Positions 24,602-34,143 are shown, numbered from the stretch's first letter. The stretch is 64,000 nucleotides of DNA from Saccharothrix ecbatanensis (GCF_014205015.1 NZ_JACHMO010000001.1:1240001-1304000); one strand, 5' to 3'. The notes: generated from the sequence alone by a model not told the origin. Numbers and translations are program-made.

Positions 24602-25510
24602 CTAGAAGTAGCCTTCCCGCTTGCGGTCTTCCATGGCGGCCTCGGAGAGGCGGTCGTCGGCGCGGGTCGCGCCACGCTCGGTGAGCCTGCTCGCGGCGAC
24701 CTCGGCGATGACGGTGGCGATGTCGGCGGCGTCGGACTCGACCGCGCCGGTGCAGGATCCGTCGCCGACGGTGCGGTAGCGGACGGTCTTCTCGACCATC
24801 GTCTCGTTCTCCCGCGGCCCGCCCCACGGGCCTTCGGCGAGCCACATGCCGTCGCGCAGGTACACCTCGCGCCGGTGGGCGTAGTAGATGTCGGGCAGTT
24901 CGATGTTCTCGCGGGCGATGTAGTGCCACACGTCCAGCTCGGTCCAGTTGGACAGCGGGAACACCCGCACGTGCTCGCCGGGGCGGTGCCGGCCGTTGTA
25001 GAGGTTCCACAGCTCGGGGCGCTGCCGGCGGGGTTCCCACTGGCCGAAGGAGTTGCGCAGGCTGAAGATGCGTTCCTTGGCGCGGGCGCGTTCCTCGTCG
25101 CGTCGGCCGCCGCCGAACACGGCGTCGAACTTGTGGCCGGTGATCGCGTCCAACAGCGGCACGGTCTGCAACGGGTTGCGGGTGCCGTCGGGGCGTTCGG
25201 TCAGGCGTCCGTCGTCGATGTAGTCCTGCACCTTCGCGACCTCGAGGCGCAGGCCGTGTTGGGCGACGACCTTGTCGCGGAAGGCGATGACCTCGTCGAA
25301 GTTGTGCCCGGTGTCGACGTGCAGCAGCGGGAACGGCACCGGCGCGGGCCAGAACGCCTTGACGGCCAAGTGGAGCAGGAGGGTGGAGTCCTTGCCGCCG
25401 GAGAACAGGATCACCGGCCGGTCGAACTCGCCGGCGACCTCGCGGAAGATGTGGACGGCCTCGGACTCGAGGCGGCCCAACGCGTCCAAAGTGGTGGTGG
25501 TGGTGGTCAT
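24602..25510 (-). CDS. cysD: Sulfate adenylyltransferase subunit 2
   Basis: The 302-residue catalytic subunit has the PP-loop SGGKDST at about residue 36, the HVDTGHNF segment and the RRDEERARAKERIFSLR block typical of CysD. It adenylates sulfate. The ATG overlaps the cysH stop by 4 bases, and the stop abuts the cysN start. Confidence 0.95.
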   Translation of the reverse strand: MTTTTTTLDALGRLESEAVHIFREVAGEFDRPVILFSGGKDSTLLLHLAVKAFWPAPVPFPLLHVDTGHNFDEVIAFRDKVVAQHGLRLEVAKVQDYIDDGRLTERPDGTRNPLQTVPLLDAITGHKFDAVFGGGRRDEERARAKERIFSLRNSFGQWEPRRQRPELWNLYNGRHRPGEHVRVFPLSNWTELDVWHYIARENIELPDIYYAHRREVYLRDGMWLAEGPWGGPRENETMVEKTVRYRTVGDGSCTGAVESDAADIATVIAEVAASRLTERGATRADDRLSEAAMEDRKREGYF

Positions 25511-26208
25511 CCGTGCAACCCGCATTCGGTCTTGGTCTGGCCCGCCCACCGGCCGCTGCGCGGGTCGGCGCCCGGCAGTGGCTTCACGGTGCACGGCGCG
25601 CAGCCGATGGAGGGGTAACCGTCCTGCACCAGCGGGTTCTCCAGGATCCCGTGCGAGGCGATGTAGTCGTGGAACTCGTCGTCGGACCACGCCGCGATCG
25701 GGTTGATCTTCACCAGGCCGTTGCGGTCGTCCCACTGCACGATCGGCGTGCCCGCCCGGGTCGGCGCGTCCACCCGACGCACCCCGGTCACCCACGCGTC
25801 GTAGTTCTTCAGCGTGCGCTGCAACGGGATCACCTTGCGCAACCGGCAGCACTCCGACGGATTCGTCTTGTTCAGCAGACCGAATTCCTTTTCCTGGTCC
25901 ATGACGGACTGTTCGGCGGCGGCGTTCACGATCCGGACCCCTGAGTAGACGAGGTCCACCGCGTCACGCGTGCCGATCGTCTCGGCGAAGTGGTAGCCGG
26001 TCTCCAGGAACAGCACGTCCACGTCCGGCTTCACCTTGGTGGCCAGGTCGATGAGGACGGCGTCCTGCATGTTCGACGCGACGATCCAGCTCTCGCCGAA
26101 CGTCCGGGCGGTCCACGCGAGCGCCTCTTCGGCACTGGCATCGGCCAACGCCACGCTCGCCGTTTCGGCGATCGCCTTCAGTTCCTCGACCCTGGTCGGG
26201 GCGGTCAT
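25507..26208 (-). CDS. cysH: APS reductase (4Fe-4S, thioredoxin-dependent)
   Basis: The 233-residue enzyme has both iron-sulfur cysteine pairs, Cys120-Cys121 and Cys203-x-x-Cys206, and the catalytic Cys229 in the C-terminal ECGLH motif. The cluster pairs mark it as an adenylylsulfate reductase rather than the PAPS type. It reduces APS to sulfite and AMP. AGGAGG precedes the ATG at 26208. It lies between sulfite reductase and CysD, so the run encodes sulfate to sulfide without APS kinase. Confidence 0.94.
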   Translation of the reverse strand: MTAPTRVEELKAIAETASVALADASAEEALAWTARTFGESWIVASNMQDAVLIDLATKVKPDVDVLFLETGYHFAETIGTRDAVDLVYSGVRIVNAAAEQSVMDQEKEFGLLNKTNPSECCRLRKVIPLQRTLKNYDAWVTGVRRVDAPTRAGTPIVQWDDRNGLVKINPIAAWSDDEFHDYIASHGILENPLVQDGYPSIGCAPCTVKPLPGADPRSGRWAGQTKTECGLHG

Positions 26209-26246
26209 CGCTGCACCTCCTGAGGAAGGTTGAGACCCGCGTTCAC

Positions 26247-27911
26247 TCACTTCAGGTCCGCTTCGGTGGCGCGGACGACCCACTGCGCGAACCTTTCGTG
26301 CTCCTGCCGGTTCGCCACGAAGTTCCGCACGACGCGCTCGACGTAGTCCGACAGCTCGACGGCGGTCACCTTGTGGCCGCGCAACTTCCGCCCGAACCCG
26401 GCGTCCAGCCCGAGCCCGCCGCCCAAGTGCACCTGGAAACCCTCGGCCTGCTGCCCGTCCGCGTCCGTGACGATCATGCCCTTGAGGCCGATGTCCGCGG
26501 TCTGGATGCGGGCGCACGAGTTGGGGCAGCCGTTGATGTGCACCGCGATCGGCTCCGTCACCCCGGCCACGATGTCCGCCAGCCGGGTCTCCAACGTGGA
26601 CACCAACTCCACCGCACGGGCCTTGGTCTCCACGATCGCGAGCTTGCAGAACTCGATACCCGTGCACGCCATCACACCCCGCCGCCACGGCGACGGCTCC
26701 GTCTGCAACCCCAACTTCGCCAGATCCGCCTGCAGGTTCTTCACCTCGGCCTCCGGCACGTCCAACACCACCAGCTTCTGCTGCGGCGTCAACCGGACCC
26801 GCGCCGAACCCGCCCGCTCCACCACCTTGGCCACCTCGACCAACGTGGACCCCGACACCCGGCCCGCGATCGGCGCCGCGCCGATGTAGAACAAGCCGTC
26901 CTTCTGCCGGTGCACACCGATGTGGTCACGCGGCACCGCGGGCACCTCCGGCGCCGGACCGTCGACCAGCTTCCGGTTCAGGTACTCGTCCTCCAGGACC
27001 TGCCGGAACTTCTCCGGACCCCAGTCCGCCACCAAAAACTTGATCCGCGCCCGGTGCCGCAACCGCCGGTAGCCGTAATCACGGAAGACGCTGATCACGC
27101 CCTCCCACACATCCGGCACCTCGGCCTCCGGCACCCACGCGCCCAACCGCTTGCCGATCATCGGGTTCGTCGACAGACCACCGCCGACCCACACGTCGAA
27201 CCCCGGACCGTGCTCCGGGTGATCCACACCGACGAACGCCACGTCGTGGATCTCGTGCGCCACATCCGGCAGACCCGAGATCGCCGTCTTGAACTTCCGC
27301 GGCAGGTTCGAGAACCGCGGATCCCCGATGTAGCGGCGCAGGATCTCGTCGATCGCCCCGGAACCGTCGACCACCTCGTCCTCGGCGATACCCGCCACCG
27401 GCGAACCCAACACCACCCGAGGGCTGTCGCCGCACGCCTCCATCGTGGTCAGGCCCGCGTCCTCCAGCTTGCGCCAGATCGTCGGCACGTCCTCGATCCG
27501 GATCCAGTGGTACTGGATGTTCTGCCGGTCGGTGATGTCCGCCGTGTCCCGCGCATACGTCTGCGACAACTCGCCCAACAACGCCAACTGCTGCGTCGAC
27601 AACCGGCCACCGTCGATGCGGACCCGGAGCATGAAGTACTCGTCGTCCAGCTCCTCCGGCTCCAACGTCGCCGTCCGCCCGCCGTCAATCCCCGGCTTGC
27701 GCTGGGTATAGAGGCCGTACCAGCGGAAACGGCCACGCAGATCGGCCGGGTCGATCGACTCGAAACCACCGTGGGCGTAGATGTTCTCGATCCGCGAACG
27801 CACGTTGAGCGGATTGTCGTCCTTCTTGCTCCGCTCGTTCGGGTTCAGCGGCTCGCGGTAGCCCAGCGCCCACTGCCCCTCACCTCGGCGCTGCTTGTCC
27901 CGGACTGCCAT
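26247..27911 (-). CDS. sir: Ferredoxin-dependent sulfite reductase (siroheme, 4Fe-4S)
   Basis: The 554-residue protein has the two-fold repeated nitrite/sulfite reductase layout. The siroheme-cluster ligands are in CTGIEFCK and NGCPNSCAR in the C-terminal half. It carries out the six-electron reduction of sulfite to sulfide. The nitrite reductase alternative is disfavoured by the cysH-cysD-cysN neighbours. GGAGG precedes the ATG at 27911. Only 43 bases separate it from the ferredoxin oxidoreductase beta gene, so it may be read from the promoter of that pair. Confidence 0.92.
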   Translation of the reverse strand: MAVRDKQRRGEGQWALGYREPLNPNERSKKDDNPLNVRSRIENIYAHGGFESIDPADLRGRFRWYGLYTQRKPGIDGGRTATLEPEELDDEYFMLRVRIDGGRLSTQQLALLGELSQTYARDTADITDRQNIQYHWIRIEDVPTIWRKLEDAGLTTMEACGDSPRVVLGSPVAGIAEDEVVDGSGAIDEILRRYIGDPRFSNLPRKFKTAISGLPDVAHEIHDVAFVGVDHPEHGPGFDVWVGGGLSTNPMIGKRLGAWVPEAEVPDVWEGVISVFRDYGYRRLRHRARIKFLVADWGPEKFRQVLEDEYLNRKLVDGPAPEVPAVPRDHIGVHRQKDGLFYIGAAPIAGRVSGSTLVEVAKVVERAGSARVRLTPQQKLVVLDVPEAEVKNLQADLAKLGLQTEPSPWRRGVMACTGIEFCKLAIVETKARAVELVSTLETRLADIVAGVTEPIAVHINGCPNSCARIQTADIGLKGMIVTDADGQQAEGFQVHLGGGLGLDAGFGRKLRGHKVTAVELSDYVERVVRNFVANRQEHERFAQWVVRATEADLK

Positions 27912-27954
27912 GGTCGAAATCCTCCAGTGGTGCGGTTTGCTGCTGTGGCGAGTC

Positions 27955-29013
27955 CTATGAGGACGATGTGGTCCAGGTGTCCTTGCCGTGGAGCAAGGCG
28001 GTCAGATCGACAGGCTGCGTTTCCGTGGCGCGCTTGACTTGCGCCCGTGCTTCATCGTCGTAGGTGGTCCGTGCGGTGTTGCGGAATACGCCGGTGACGG
28101 TGTGTTGGAGGTCCTGGGTGGACAGCCGGGACAGTGCGAACGACAGGTTCAGGTCGGTCGCGTCGTGCACCACGATGTCCTCGGGCGAGACGTCGGTCGT
28201 CTTCGCCACGCCCAACCCGAAGCCCTCGCGCACGACGGCGTAGTCGCCGCCGCCGAAGGTGATGGGTTGTCCGTGGACGACGTTGATGATCCGCCGTGCG
28301 GCTTCGGCTTCGTCCTTGAGGACGTCGAACGCGCCGTCGTTGAAGATGGGGCAGTTCTGGTAGATCTCGACCAGCGCGGTGCCGCGGTGTTCGGCGGCTT
28401 GGCGCAGCACCTCGGTGAGCCCGACCCGGTCGGAGTCGACGGCGCGGCCGACGAACGTGGCTTCCGCGCCCAACGCCAGCGACACGGGGTTGAACGGGTG
28501 GTCCAGTGATCCGAGGGGGGTGGATTTGGTGACTTTGCCCTCTTCGGAGGTGGGCGAGTACTGGCCCTTGGTCAGCCCGTAGATCCGGTTGTTGAACAGC
28601 AGGATCTTGAGGTTGACGTTGCGGCGCAGGGTGTGGATGAGGTGGTTGCCGCCGATGGACAGCGCGTCGCCGTCGCCGGTGACGACCCACACCGACAGGT
28701 CCGGTCGGGCGACGGCGAGGCCGGTCGCGATGGCCGGGGCACGTCCGTGGATGGAGTGCATGCCGTAGGTGTTCATGTAGTACGGGAACCGGGAGGAGCA
28801 GCCGATCCCGGACACGAACACGATGTTCTCGCGTTTGAGGCCGAGGGTGGGCAGGAACGACTGCACGGCGTTGAGCACCACGTAGTCGCCGCAGCCGGGG
28901 CACCAGCGGACTTCCTGGTCGGACTTGTAGTCCTTGGCCTTCTGCGGTTCGTCCGCGGTGGGCACGCCGACCAGGCCGCCGAGGGCGGGCAGGCCCAGAT
29001 CCGTCGCCGTCAT
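27955..29013 (-). CDS. korB: 2-oxoacid:ferredoxin oxidoreductase, beta subunit
   Basis: The 352-residue subunit has the thiamine-diphosphate and cluster motifs of 2-oxoglutarate ferredoxin oxidoreductase: WCPGCGDYVVLN (Cys38 and Cys41), GIGCSSRFPYY, GDGDALSIGGNH and NNRIYGLTKGQ. It decarboxylates 2-oxoglutarate to succinyl-CoA and passes electrons to ferredoxin. The ATG overlaps the alpha-subunit stop by 4 bases. Placed just before ferredoxin-dependent sulfite reductase, it could supply the reductant. Confidence 0.92.
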   Translation of the reverse strand: MTATDLGLPALGGLVGVPTADEPQKAKDYKSDQEVRWCPGCGDYVVLNAVQSFLPTLGLKRENIVFVSGIGCSSRFPYYMNTYGMHSIHGRAPAIATGLAVARPDLSVWVVTGDGDALSIGGNHLIHTLRRNVNLKILLFNNRIYGLTKGQYSPTSEEGKVTKSTPLGSLDHPFNPVSLALGAEATFVGRAVDSDRVGLTEVLRQAAEHRGTALVEIYQNCPIFNDGAFDVLKDEAEAARRIINVVHGQPITFGGGDYAVVREGFGLGVAKTTDVSPEDIVVHDATDLNLSFALSRLSTQDLQHTVTGVFRNTARTTYDDEARAQVKRATETQPVDLTALLHGKDTWTTSSS

Positions 29014-30860
29014 TCCGACACTCCCTTGATCACGTCGGCGAGCACGTCCTGAAGCTCTTCGGCCTTGAACGGCAGGCCCTGCACCTTCGTGTAGCTGATC
29101 GCGTCGACCAGGTACTTCGCGCGCAGCAGCATGGCGAGTTGGCCGAGGTTCATCTCCGGCACCACGACCCGGTCATAGCGGCGCAGCACCTCGCCCAGAT
29201 TGCGCGGGAACGGGTTGAGGTGCCGCAGGTGCGCGTGCGCGACCGGCATCCCGAGCTTGCGCACGCGGCGGGCGGCGGCGCCGATCGGCCCGTAGGAGGA
29301 GCCCCAGCCGACGACCAGCACGCGGGCGTCGCCGGTCGGGTCGTCCACCACCACGTCGGGCACCGTGATGCCGTCGACCTTGCGTTGGCGCAGCCGGACC
29401 ATGTGGTCGTGGTTGGCGGGGTCGTAGGAGATGTTGCCGGTGCCGTCGGCCTTCTCCAGCCCGCCGATGCGGTGCTGCAACCCCGCGGTGCCCGGCACCG
29501 CCCACGGACGCGCCAGCGTCTCCGGGTCGCGCAGGTAGGGCCAGAACGTGCCGTCGGGGGCGTTGGGTTCGGTGGCGAACGTCACGGTCAGGTCGGGCAG
29601 GTCGGCGACGTCGGGGATCAGCCACGGCTCGGAGCCGTTCGCGATGGCCCCGTCCGACAGCAGCAGCACCGGCGTGCGGTAGACCAGCGCGATCCGGGCG
29701 GCCTCCATGGCGGCGTCGAAGCAGTCCGACGGTGAGCGGGGGGCGACGACCGGCACCGGGGACTCGCCGTTGCGGCCGAACATGGCCTGCAGCAGGTCGG
29801 CCTGCTCGGTCTTGGTCGGCAGACCCGTGGACGGGCCGCCGCGCTGCACGTCGATGATGATCAATGGCAGTTCGGTCATCACCGCGAGGCCGATGGTCTC
29901 GGACTTCAACGCCAACCCCGGACCGGACGTCGACGTGATCCCGAGCGCGCCGCCGTAGGAGGCGCCCAGCGCGGCGCCGATGCCGGCGATCTCGTCCTCG
30001 GCCTGCAGCGTGGTGATGCCGAACTGCTTGTGCCGCGACAACTCGTGCAGGATGTCGGAGGCCGGCGTGATGGGGTAGGTGCCCAGCACCACCGGCAGCC
30101 CGGACTGCTGACCCGCGGCGACGATCCCGTAGGCGAGGGCGGTGTTGCCGGTGATCTGCCGGTAGGTGCCCACGTTCAGCTTGGCGGGGGCGACTTCGTA
30201 GGTGACGGCGAAGGACTCGGTGGTCTCGCCGTAGTTCCAGCCCGCCCGGAACGCCAGCACGTTGGCCTCGGCGATGTCGGGCTTCTTCGCGAACTTCTCC
30301 CGCAGGAACCGCTCGGTGCCCTCGGTGGGGCGGTGGTACATCCAGGACAGCAGGCCCAGGGCGAACATGTTCTTCGCCCGTTCCGCGTCCTTCTTGCCCA
30401 GGCCGGTGTCCGCCAGGGCGCCGATGGTCAGCGTGGCCATGGCGACCTTGTGCACCTGGTAGGTCTCGGTGAGGGAGTGGTCCTCCAGCGGGTCGGCCGC
30501 GTAGCCGACCTTGGTCAGGTTCCGCTTGCTGAACTCGTCGGTGTTCACGATCAGGATCCCGCCCTTGGGCAGGTCCTCGATGTTCGCCTTCAACGCGGCC
30601 GGGTTCATCGCCACCAGCACGTCGGGCCGGTCGCCGGGAGTGAGGATGTCGTAGTCCGCGAAGTGCAGCTGGAAGCTGGACACACCCGGCAGCGTGCCCT
30701 GAGGCGCCCGGATCTCGGCCGGGAAGTTCGGCTGGGTGGCGAGGTCGTTGCCGAACGCGGCGGCCTCGGAGGTGAACCGGTCACCCGTGAGCTGCATGCC
30801 GTCACCGGAGTCCCCGGCGAACCGGATCACCACGCGATCCAGCTTGACCACGTCGTGCAC
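29010..30860 (-). CDS. korA: 2-oxoacid:ferredoxin oxidoreductase, alpha (gamma-alpha fused) subunit
   Basis: The 616-residue protein has an N-terminal gamma domain (RFAGDSGDGMQLTGDRF) and an alpha domain from about 230 (GTYPITPASDILHELS, TSTSGPGLALKSE). This fused form is the usual actinobacterial KorA. The GTG at 30860 follows GGAGGA. Only 59 bases separate it from the upstream haloperoxidase gene on the same strand, and a terminator lies in that gap, so its promoter must be short or overlap the hairpin. It is the first gene of the sulfur-and-ferredoxin run. Confidence 0.93.
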   Translation of the reverse strand: MHDVVKLDRVVIRFAGDSGDGMQLTGDRFTSEAAAFGNDLATQPNFPAEIRAPQGTLPGVSSFQLHFADYDILTPGDRPDVLVAMNPAALKANIEDLPKGGILIVNTDEFSKRNLTKVGYAADPLEDHSLTETYQVHKVAMATLTIGALADTGLGKKDAERAKNMFALGLLSWMYHRPTEGTERFLREKFAKKPDIAEANVLAFRAGWNYGETTESFAVTYEVAPAKLNVGTYRQITGNTALAYGIVAAGQQSGLPVVLGTYPITPASDILHELSRHKQFGITTLQAEDEIAGIGAALGASYGGALGITSTSGPGLALKSETIGLAVMTELPLIIIDVQRGGPSTGLPTKTEQADLLQAMFGRNGESPVPVVAPRSPSDCFDAAMEAARIALVYRTPVLLLSDGAIANGSEPWLIPDVADLPDLTVTFATEPNAPDGTFWPYLRDPETLARPWAVPGTAGLQHRIGGLEKADGTGNISYDPANHDHMVRLRQRKVDGITVPDVVVDDPTGDARVLVVGWGSSYGPIGAAARRVRKLGMPVAHAHLRHLNPFPRNLGEVLRRYDRVVVPEMNLGQLAMLLRAKYLVDAISYTKVQGLPFKAEELQDVLADVIKGVSE

Positions 30861-30882
30861 GTGCTCCTCCGATCAGGGGGGT

Positions 30883-30914
30883 GCGGAGCGGTTCCCGGGC
30901 GGGAACCGCTCCGC
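30883..30914 (-). terminator. Hairpin terminator after haloperoxidase gene
   Basis: A perfect 14-bp stem (GCGGAGCGGTTCCC at 30883-30896 with 30901-30914) and a 4-base loop begin 5 bases past the stop codon of the minus-strand haloperoxidase gene and upstream of the korA start. Confidence 0.78.
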
Positions 30915-30919
30915 GTCGG

Positions 30920-32464
30920 TCACGCGTGGCCGTTGATGTACAGGTTCGCGGTGTTCCAGGTGACCTGGCCGATCGAGCTGCCGAGCGCCCGGCCGTGGAG
31001 GTCGCCGTCGAGGAAGTGGATGCCGCCGTAGCGACGCGAGATGCCCACCTGCGCGGCTGCCTCGCTGAACGTCGGCCACGACAGGGTGATCGGCGAGCTG
31101 GGCAGGTTGTGCTCGAACGTCAGCTGACCCGGCTGGATGGTCGTCGACATGCCGAACTGGTCGCTGCCGGTGAACCGCCGGAACACCTCGGCCGCCGCGA
31201 AGCTGAACGTGCTGTGGCCGGACACGTACTCCGAGAACGGAGGCGTCGGGAACGTGTCCTCCTGGTACGGACGCCACTGGCTGCCGTCGATCGTGACGGT
31301 GCCCTGGTCAGGGCCGCCCCACGCGGCGATCTCCTGATCCTGGAACAGGTAGCGGACCGCGGTGATCGGCCGCACGTAGTCGTAGTGCCGCTTGACGTAC
31401 CAGCACGCCACGGCGGCGTCGGCCTGGGCGTTGCCCATCGCGAAGAACAGCTTCGCGTCCTCGTCCAGCGTGTTGCCGTCCCTGCGCGACACGTCCTGCG
31501 TCAGCACCATCCAGTGGCCGGCGGGCGTCACGGTGCCCGCGCCGTCGGCCCAGTACTCCGCGATGGCCTTGTGCTCTTCGGTCAGGTTCGCGCTGATGTC
31601 GACGAGGTCCTGCGCCTGCTGCACGTACTCCGGGGAACCGTACGGGACCGGGCCGGGGGTGGTGGACCGGCGCAGCGCTTCGAGGATGCCCTTCTGCGCC
31701 GAGTCCTGCCACGCCTGCGGCAGACCCTGCACCGAGAGGAGCTTGATCTTGCCCCACTGCGCGCCGACGAAGCCGTCCGTGATGGTCGGGCCGTTCTTCG
31801 TCGGGTGGATCAGCGGCTGGTAGCCGTTCGGGTCACGCACCGTCGCCGGGTCGAAGGCGAAGATGTCCATCGGGTCGTTGCGCGGGACCCAACCGGTGTA
31901 GTCGCTGTACGGCGCTCCACCGTTGAGGTTGCCGAGCTGGTTGGCGCCGTCGTGGTGCCGGAAGTCCAGCACGGCCTGGCACGCCTTGGTGCCGATCGCC
32001 GCCGGCGACGTGACGCCGCCCGGCACGGTGGTCGGGTCGTAGCCGAGCTTCACCATCAGCTGGTCGAACGCCGGCTTGCTCGCGGGGTAGAGGTCCTTGA
32101 GCGCGAGGTAGCCCGCGTAGCTGATGGCCTTGCTCTTGTTGGCGAGCGTCCGCTCGGCCACGGGGCGGCGCAGCTGGGAGCCGTAGCGCGTGCCGGTGGC
32201 CTTGCCGTCGTACGCCGCCCAAGCGTCGTACGTGCAGGTGTGCAGGACGCCGATGGCGCGGGCCACGTGCGGCGGGCCCAGCTTGCCGACCTTGACGGCC
32301 TCCATCAGGGCTTGGTCCCACTGGATGATCACGTTGTCGCCGGCGGGCACGGCGCCGCTCTCGGCTCCGGCGACCGGCGTGAACACGCTCGCGGTGAGGG
32401 CGGCGGCCAGCGCCACCGGCGTCAGCGTCGAGCGCAGACGGCGCCGACGGTTGTCAGTGCTCAC
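30920..32464 (-). CDS. Secreted vanadium-dependent haloperoxidase-family (PAP2-like) protein
   Basis: The 514-residue protein has an Arg-rich N-terminus and hydrophobic segment (1-34) that form an export signal, possibly Tat. The vanadate/phosphate-binding residues of the PAP2/vanadium chloroperoxidase family are in place: Lys and Arg in YVKRHYDYVRPITAVR, Ser-Gly-His in EYVSGHSTF, and Arg and His in RRYGGIHFLDGD. Such enzymes oxidise halides with hydrogen peroxide or act as acid phosphatases; sequence alone does not decide. The start is GTG 32464 behind GGAGC. It is transcribed alone, ending at a strong hairpin. Confidence 0.87.
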   Translation of the reverse strand: MSTDNRRRRLRSTLTPVALAAALTASVFTPVAGAESGAVPAGDNVIIQWDQALMEAVKVGKLGPPHVARAIGVLHTCTYDAWAAYDGKATGTRYGSQLRRPVAERTLANKSKAISYAGYLALKDLYPASKPAFDQLMVKLGYDPTTVPGGVTSPAAIGTKACQAVLDFRHHDGANQLGNLNGGAPYSDYTGWVPRNDPMDIFAFDPATVRDPNGYQPLIHPTKNGPTITDGFVGAQWGKIKLLSVQGLPQAWQDSAQKGILEALRRSTTPGPVPYGSPEYVQQAQDLVDISANLTEEHKAIAEYWADGAGTVTPAGHWMVLTQDVSRRDGNTLDEDAKLFFAMGNAQADAAVACWYVKRHYDYVRPITAVRYLFQDQEIAAWGGPDQGTVTIDGSQWRPYQEDTFPTPPFSEYVSGHSTFSFAAAEVFRRFTGSDQFGMSTTIQPGQLTFEHNLPSSPITLSWPTFSEAAAQVGISRRYGGIHFLDGDLHGRALGSSIGQVTWNTANLYINGHA

Positions 32465-32700
32465 AGATGCTCCAGGTGGAAAAGAACCGGGTAAGACCTG
32501 CGGGATTACTTCAGAGGCCCCGTCACGCGAACGTCACGCGACCGTCAACCACCCAGTTCAGCGGCCCGCACATCGGAAATCTTCATGGCGGGCCCGCCAG
32601 TTGATCTTGATCCGGGACCGCGGCGCACCCAAGCTTCAGGGTGAAGGACGCGATCCGCCAACCAGGTCGTGCGGGTCGTCATTCACGAGAGGCGTACTCG

Positions 32701-33234
32701 ATGACCAAGCCAGCCGCCGATCCCACGCCCGTCGAGACGACGGCCAGCCGGTGGCGGAGCAAGGCGCCCGCTCAACCGAAGCCCGCGGTGATCGCACGGG
32801 CCACGGTGATCACCGCGGTCATGCTCCTGCTGCTGGTGGGTATCGGCTCGGTGACCAACTCGGTGCTGTTCACCGCACCGCTGGCGGCGACCGCGATGCT
32901 GCTCGTGGCGATGCACGCGACACCGCCCGCACAGCCGCGCAACGTCGTGCTCGGCCACCTGGTGTCCGTGGTGATCGGCCTGCTCATGGTCACCGCGTTC
33001 GACCACCACCTGTGGGTGGCGGCGGTGGCCGCGGGCCTCGCGGTCGGCGGCATGCTCACGCTGCGAGCCGCGCACGCGCCCGCGGCGGCAACCGCCGCGG
33101 TGGTCGTGCTCCAGCCGGTCGCGCCGCTGACCGCCGTGCTCGTCTTCCTGATCGGCAGCGTGCTGCTGGTCGCCGTCGGGTGGGTCGTCGGCAAGTTGAT
33201 CCCCGCGCTGCGCTACCCCACCTACTGGTGGTGA
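32701..33234 (+). CDS. HPP-family membrane protein
   Basis: The 177-residue protein has four to five predicted membrane helices after a charged N-terminus and ends in the RYPTYWW signature of HPP-family proteins. Some plant and cyanobacterial HPP members transport nitrite. GAGAGGCG lies before the ATG at 32701. It is followed 43 bases later by the second rhodanese gene on the same strand, so the two may be co-expressed and the transported anion may be sulfur-related; that is inference. The gap 32465-32700 has repeated GTCACGCGA units near 32522-32541 but no gene. Confidence 0.8.
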   Translation: MTKPAADPTPVETTASRWRSKAPAQPKPAVIARATVITAVMLLLLVGIGSVTNSVLFTAPLAATAMLLVAMHATPPAQPRNVVLGHLVSVVIGLLMVTAFDHHLWVAAVAAGLAVGGMLTLRAAHAPAAATAAVVVLQPVAPLTAVLVFLIGSVLLVAVGWVVGKLIPALRYPTYWW

Positions 33235-33277
33235 CGGGCGTTCCCCATCGCAATGAACACCGTAGAGAGCTGAGGAC

Positions 33278-34108
33278 ATGTCGAAGCACCAACCGCTCGT
33301 CGACTCCGCATGGTTACTCGCCCACGTCGAGGATCCCTCGGTCGTGGTGGTGGAAATCGACAACGGCACCGCCAACTACGAGTCGGGCCACGTGCCCGGC
33401 GCCGTGAAGATCGACTGGGAGCGCGACCTGCTCGACCCGGTGGTGCGCGACGTGGTGCCGCGTGACCGGTTCGAGCGGCTGGTGTCCTCCCTGGGCATCG
33501 GCAACGACGACACGGTCGTGTTCTACAGCGCCCAGAGCAACTGGTGGGCGGCCGTCGCCTACTGGTACTTCCGCATGTACGGGCACACCGACGTGCGGCT
33601 GCTCGACGGCGGACGTCGGGCGTGGATCGTCGGCGGGCACCCCCTGAGCAAGCAGTCGGTCACCCGCGCGCGCACCGAGTACCAGGCGAAGGACCTCGAC
33701 CTGGCCACCCGGGCCTACCGCGACGACGTGCTCGACGCCTCGTCCGCGCTGGTCGACGTCCGCTCGCCCGAGGAGTACACCGGGGAGCTGCTGGCCGCGC
33801 GCGGCATGTCGCAGGAACACCCGCAGCGCCGGGGTCACATCCCGGGCGCGGTGAACATCCCGTGGACCGCCACGGTCAACGAGGACGAGACGTTCAAATC
33901 GCCCGAAGAGATCGCCGAGGTGTACCGGGCGCACGGTGTCGCGCTGGAGGACGGCGTCACCCTGTACTGCCGCATGGGTTGGCGCTCCTCGCACTCGTGG
34001 TTCGCGCTCAGCGAGCTGATCGGCGTCGACGGCGTGCGCAACTACGACGGCAGCTGGAACGAGTACGGGATGCTCACCGGCGTGCCCATCGAGCGCACGT
34101 CCGCCTGA
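33278..34108 (+). CDS. Thiosulfate sulfurtransferase (rhodanese), copy 2
   Basis: The 276-residue two-domain rhodanese is a clear paralogue of the product of 10712-11557 but the active-site loop is CRMGWRSS (Cys231) rather than CRIGERSS; the Glu-to-Trp change may alter substrate choice. GCTGAGGAC lies before the ATG. It follows the HPP gene and is followed by a strong hairpin. No DUF1416 gene accompanies this copy. Confidence 0.9.
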   Translation: MSKHQPLVDSAWLLAHVEDPSVVVVEIDNGTANYESGHVPGAVKIDWERDLLDPVVRDVVPRDRFERLVSSLGIGNDDTVVFYSAQSNWWAAVAYWYFRMYGHTDVRLLDGGRRAWIVGGHPLSKQSVTRARTEYQAKDLDLATRAYRDDVLDASSALVDVRSPEEYTGELLAARGMSQEHPQRRGHIPGAVNIPWTATVNEDETFKSPEEIAEVYRAHGVALEDGVTLYCRMGWRSSHSWFALSELIGVDGVRNYDGSWNEYGMLTGVPIERTSA

Positions 34109-34143
34109 TTCCCCGCACCGAGCCTGAACTGATCGCCGCCGGT

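Noticed and set aside
23417..25618. Plus-strand frame of about 730 codons over cysN and cysD
   Set aside because: Opposite strand of two well-supported enzymes; no start signal and no domain.
26247..27911. Assimilatory nitrite reductase
   Set aside because: The family covers both; neighbouring APS reductase, CysD and CysN favour sulfite.
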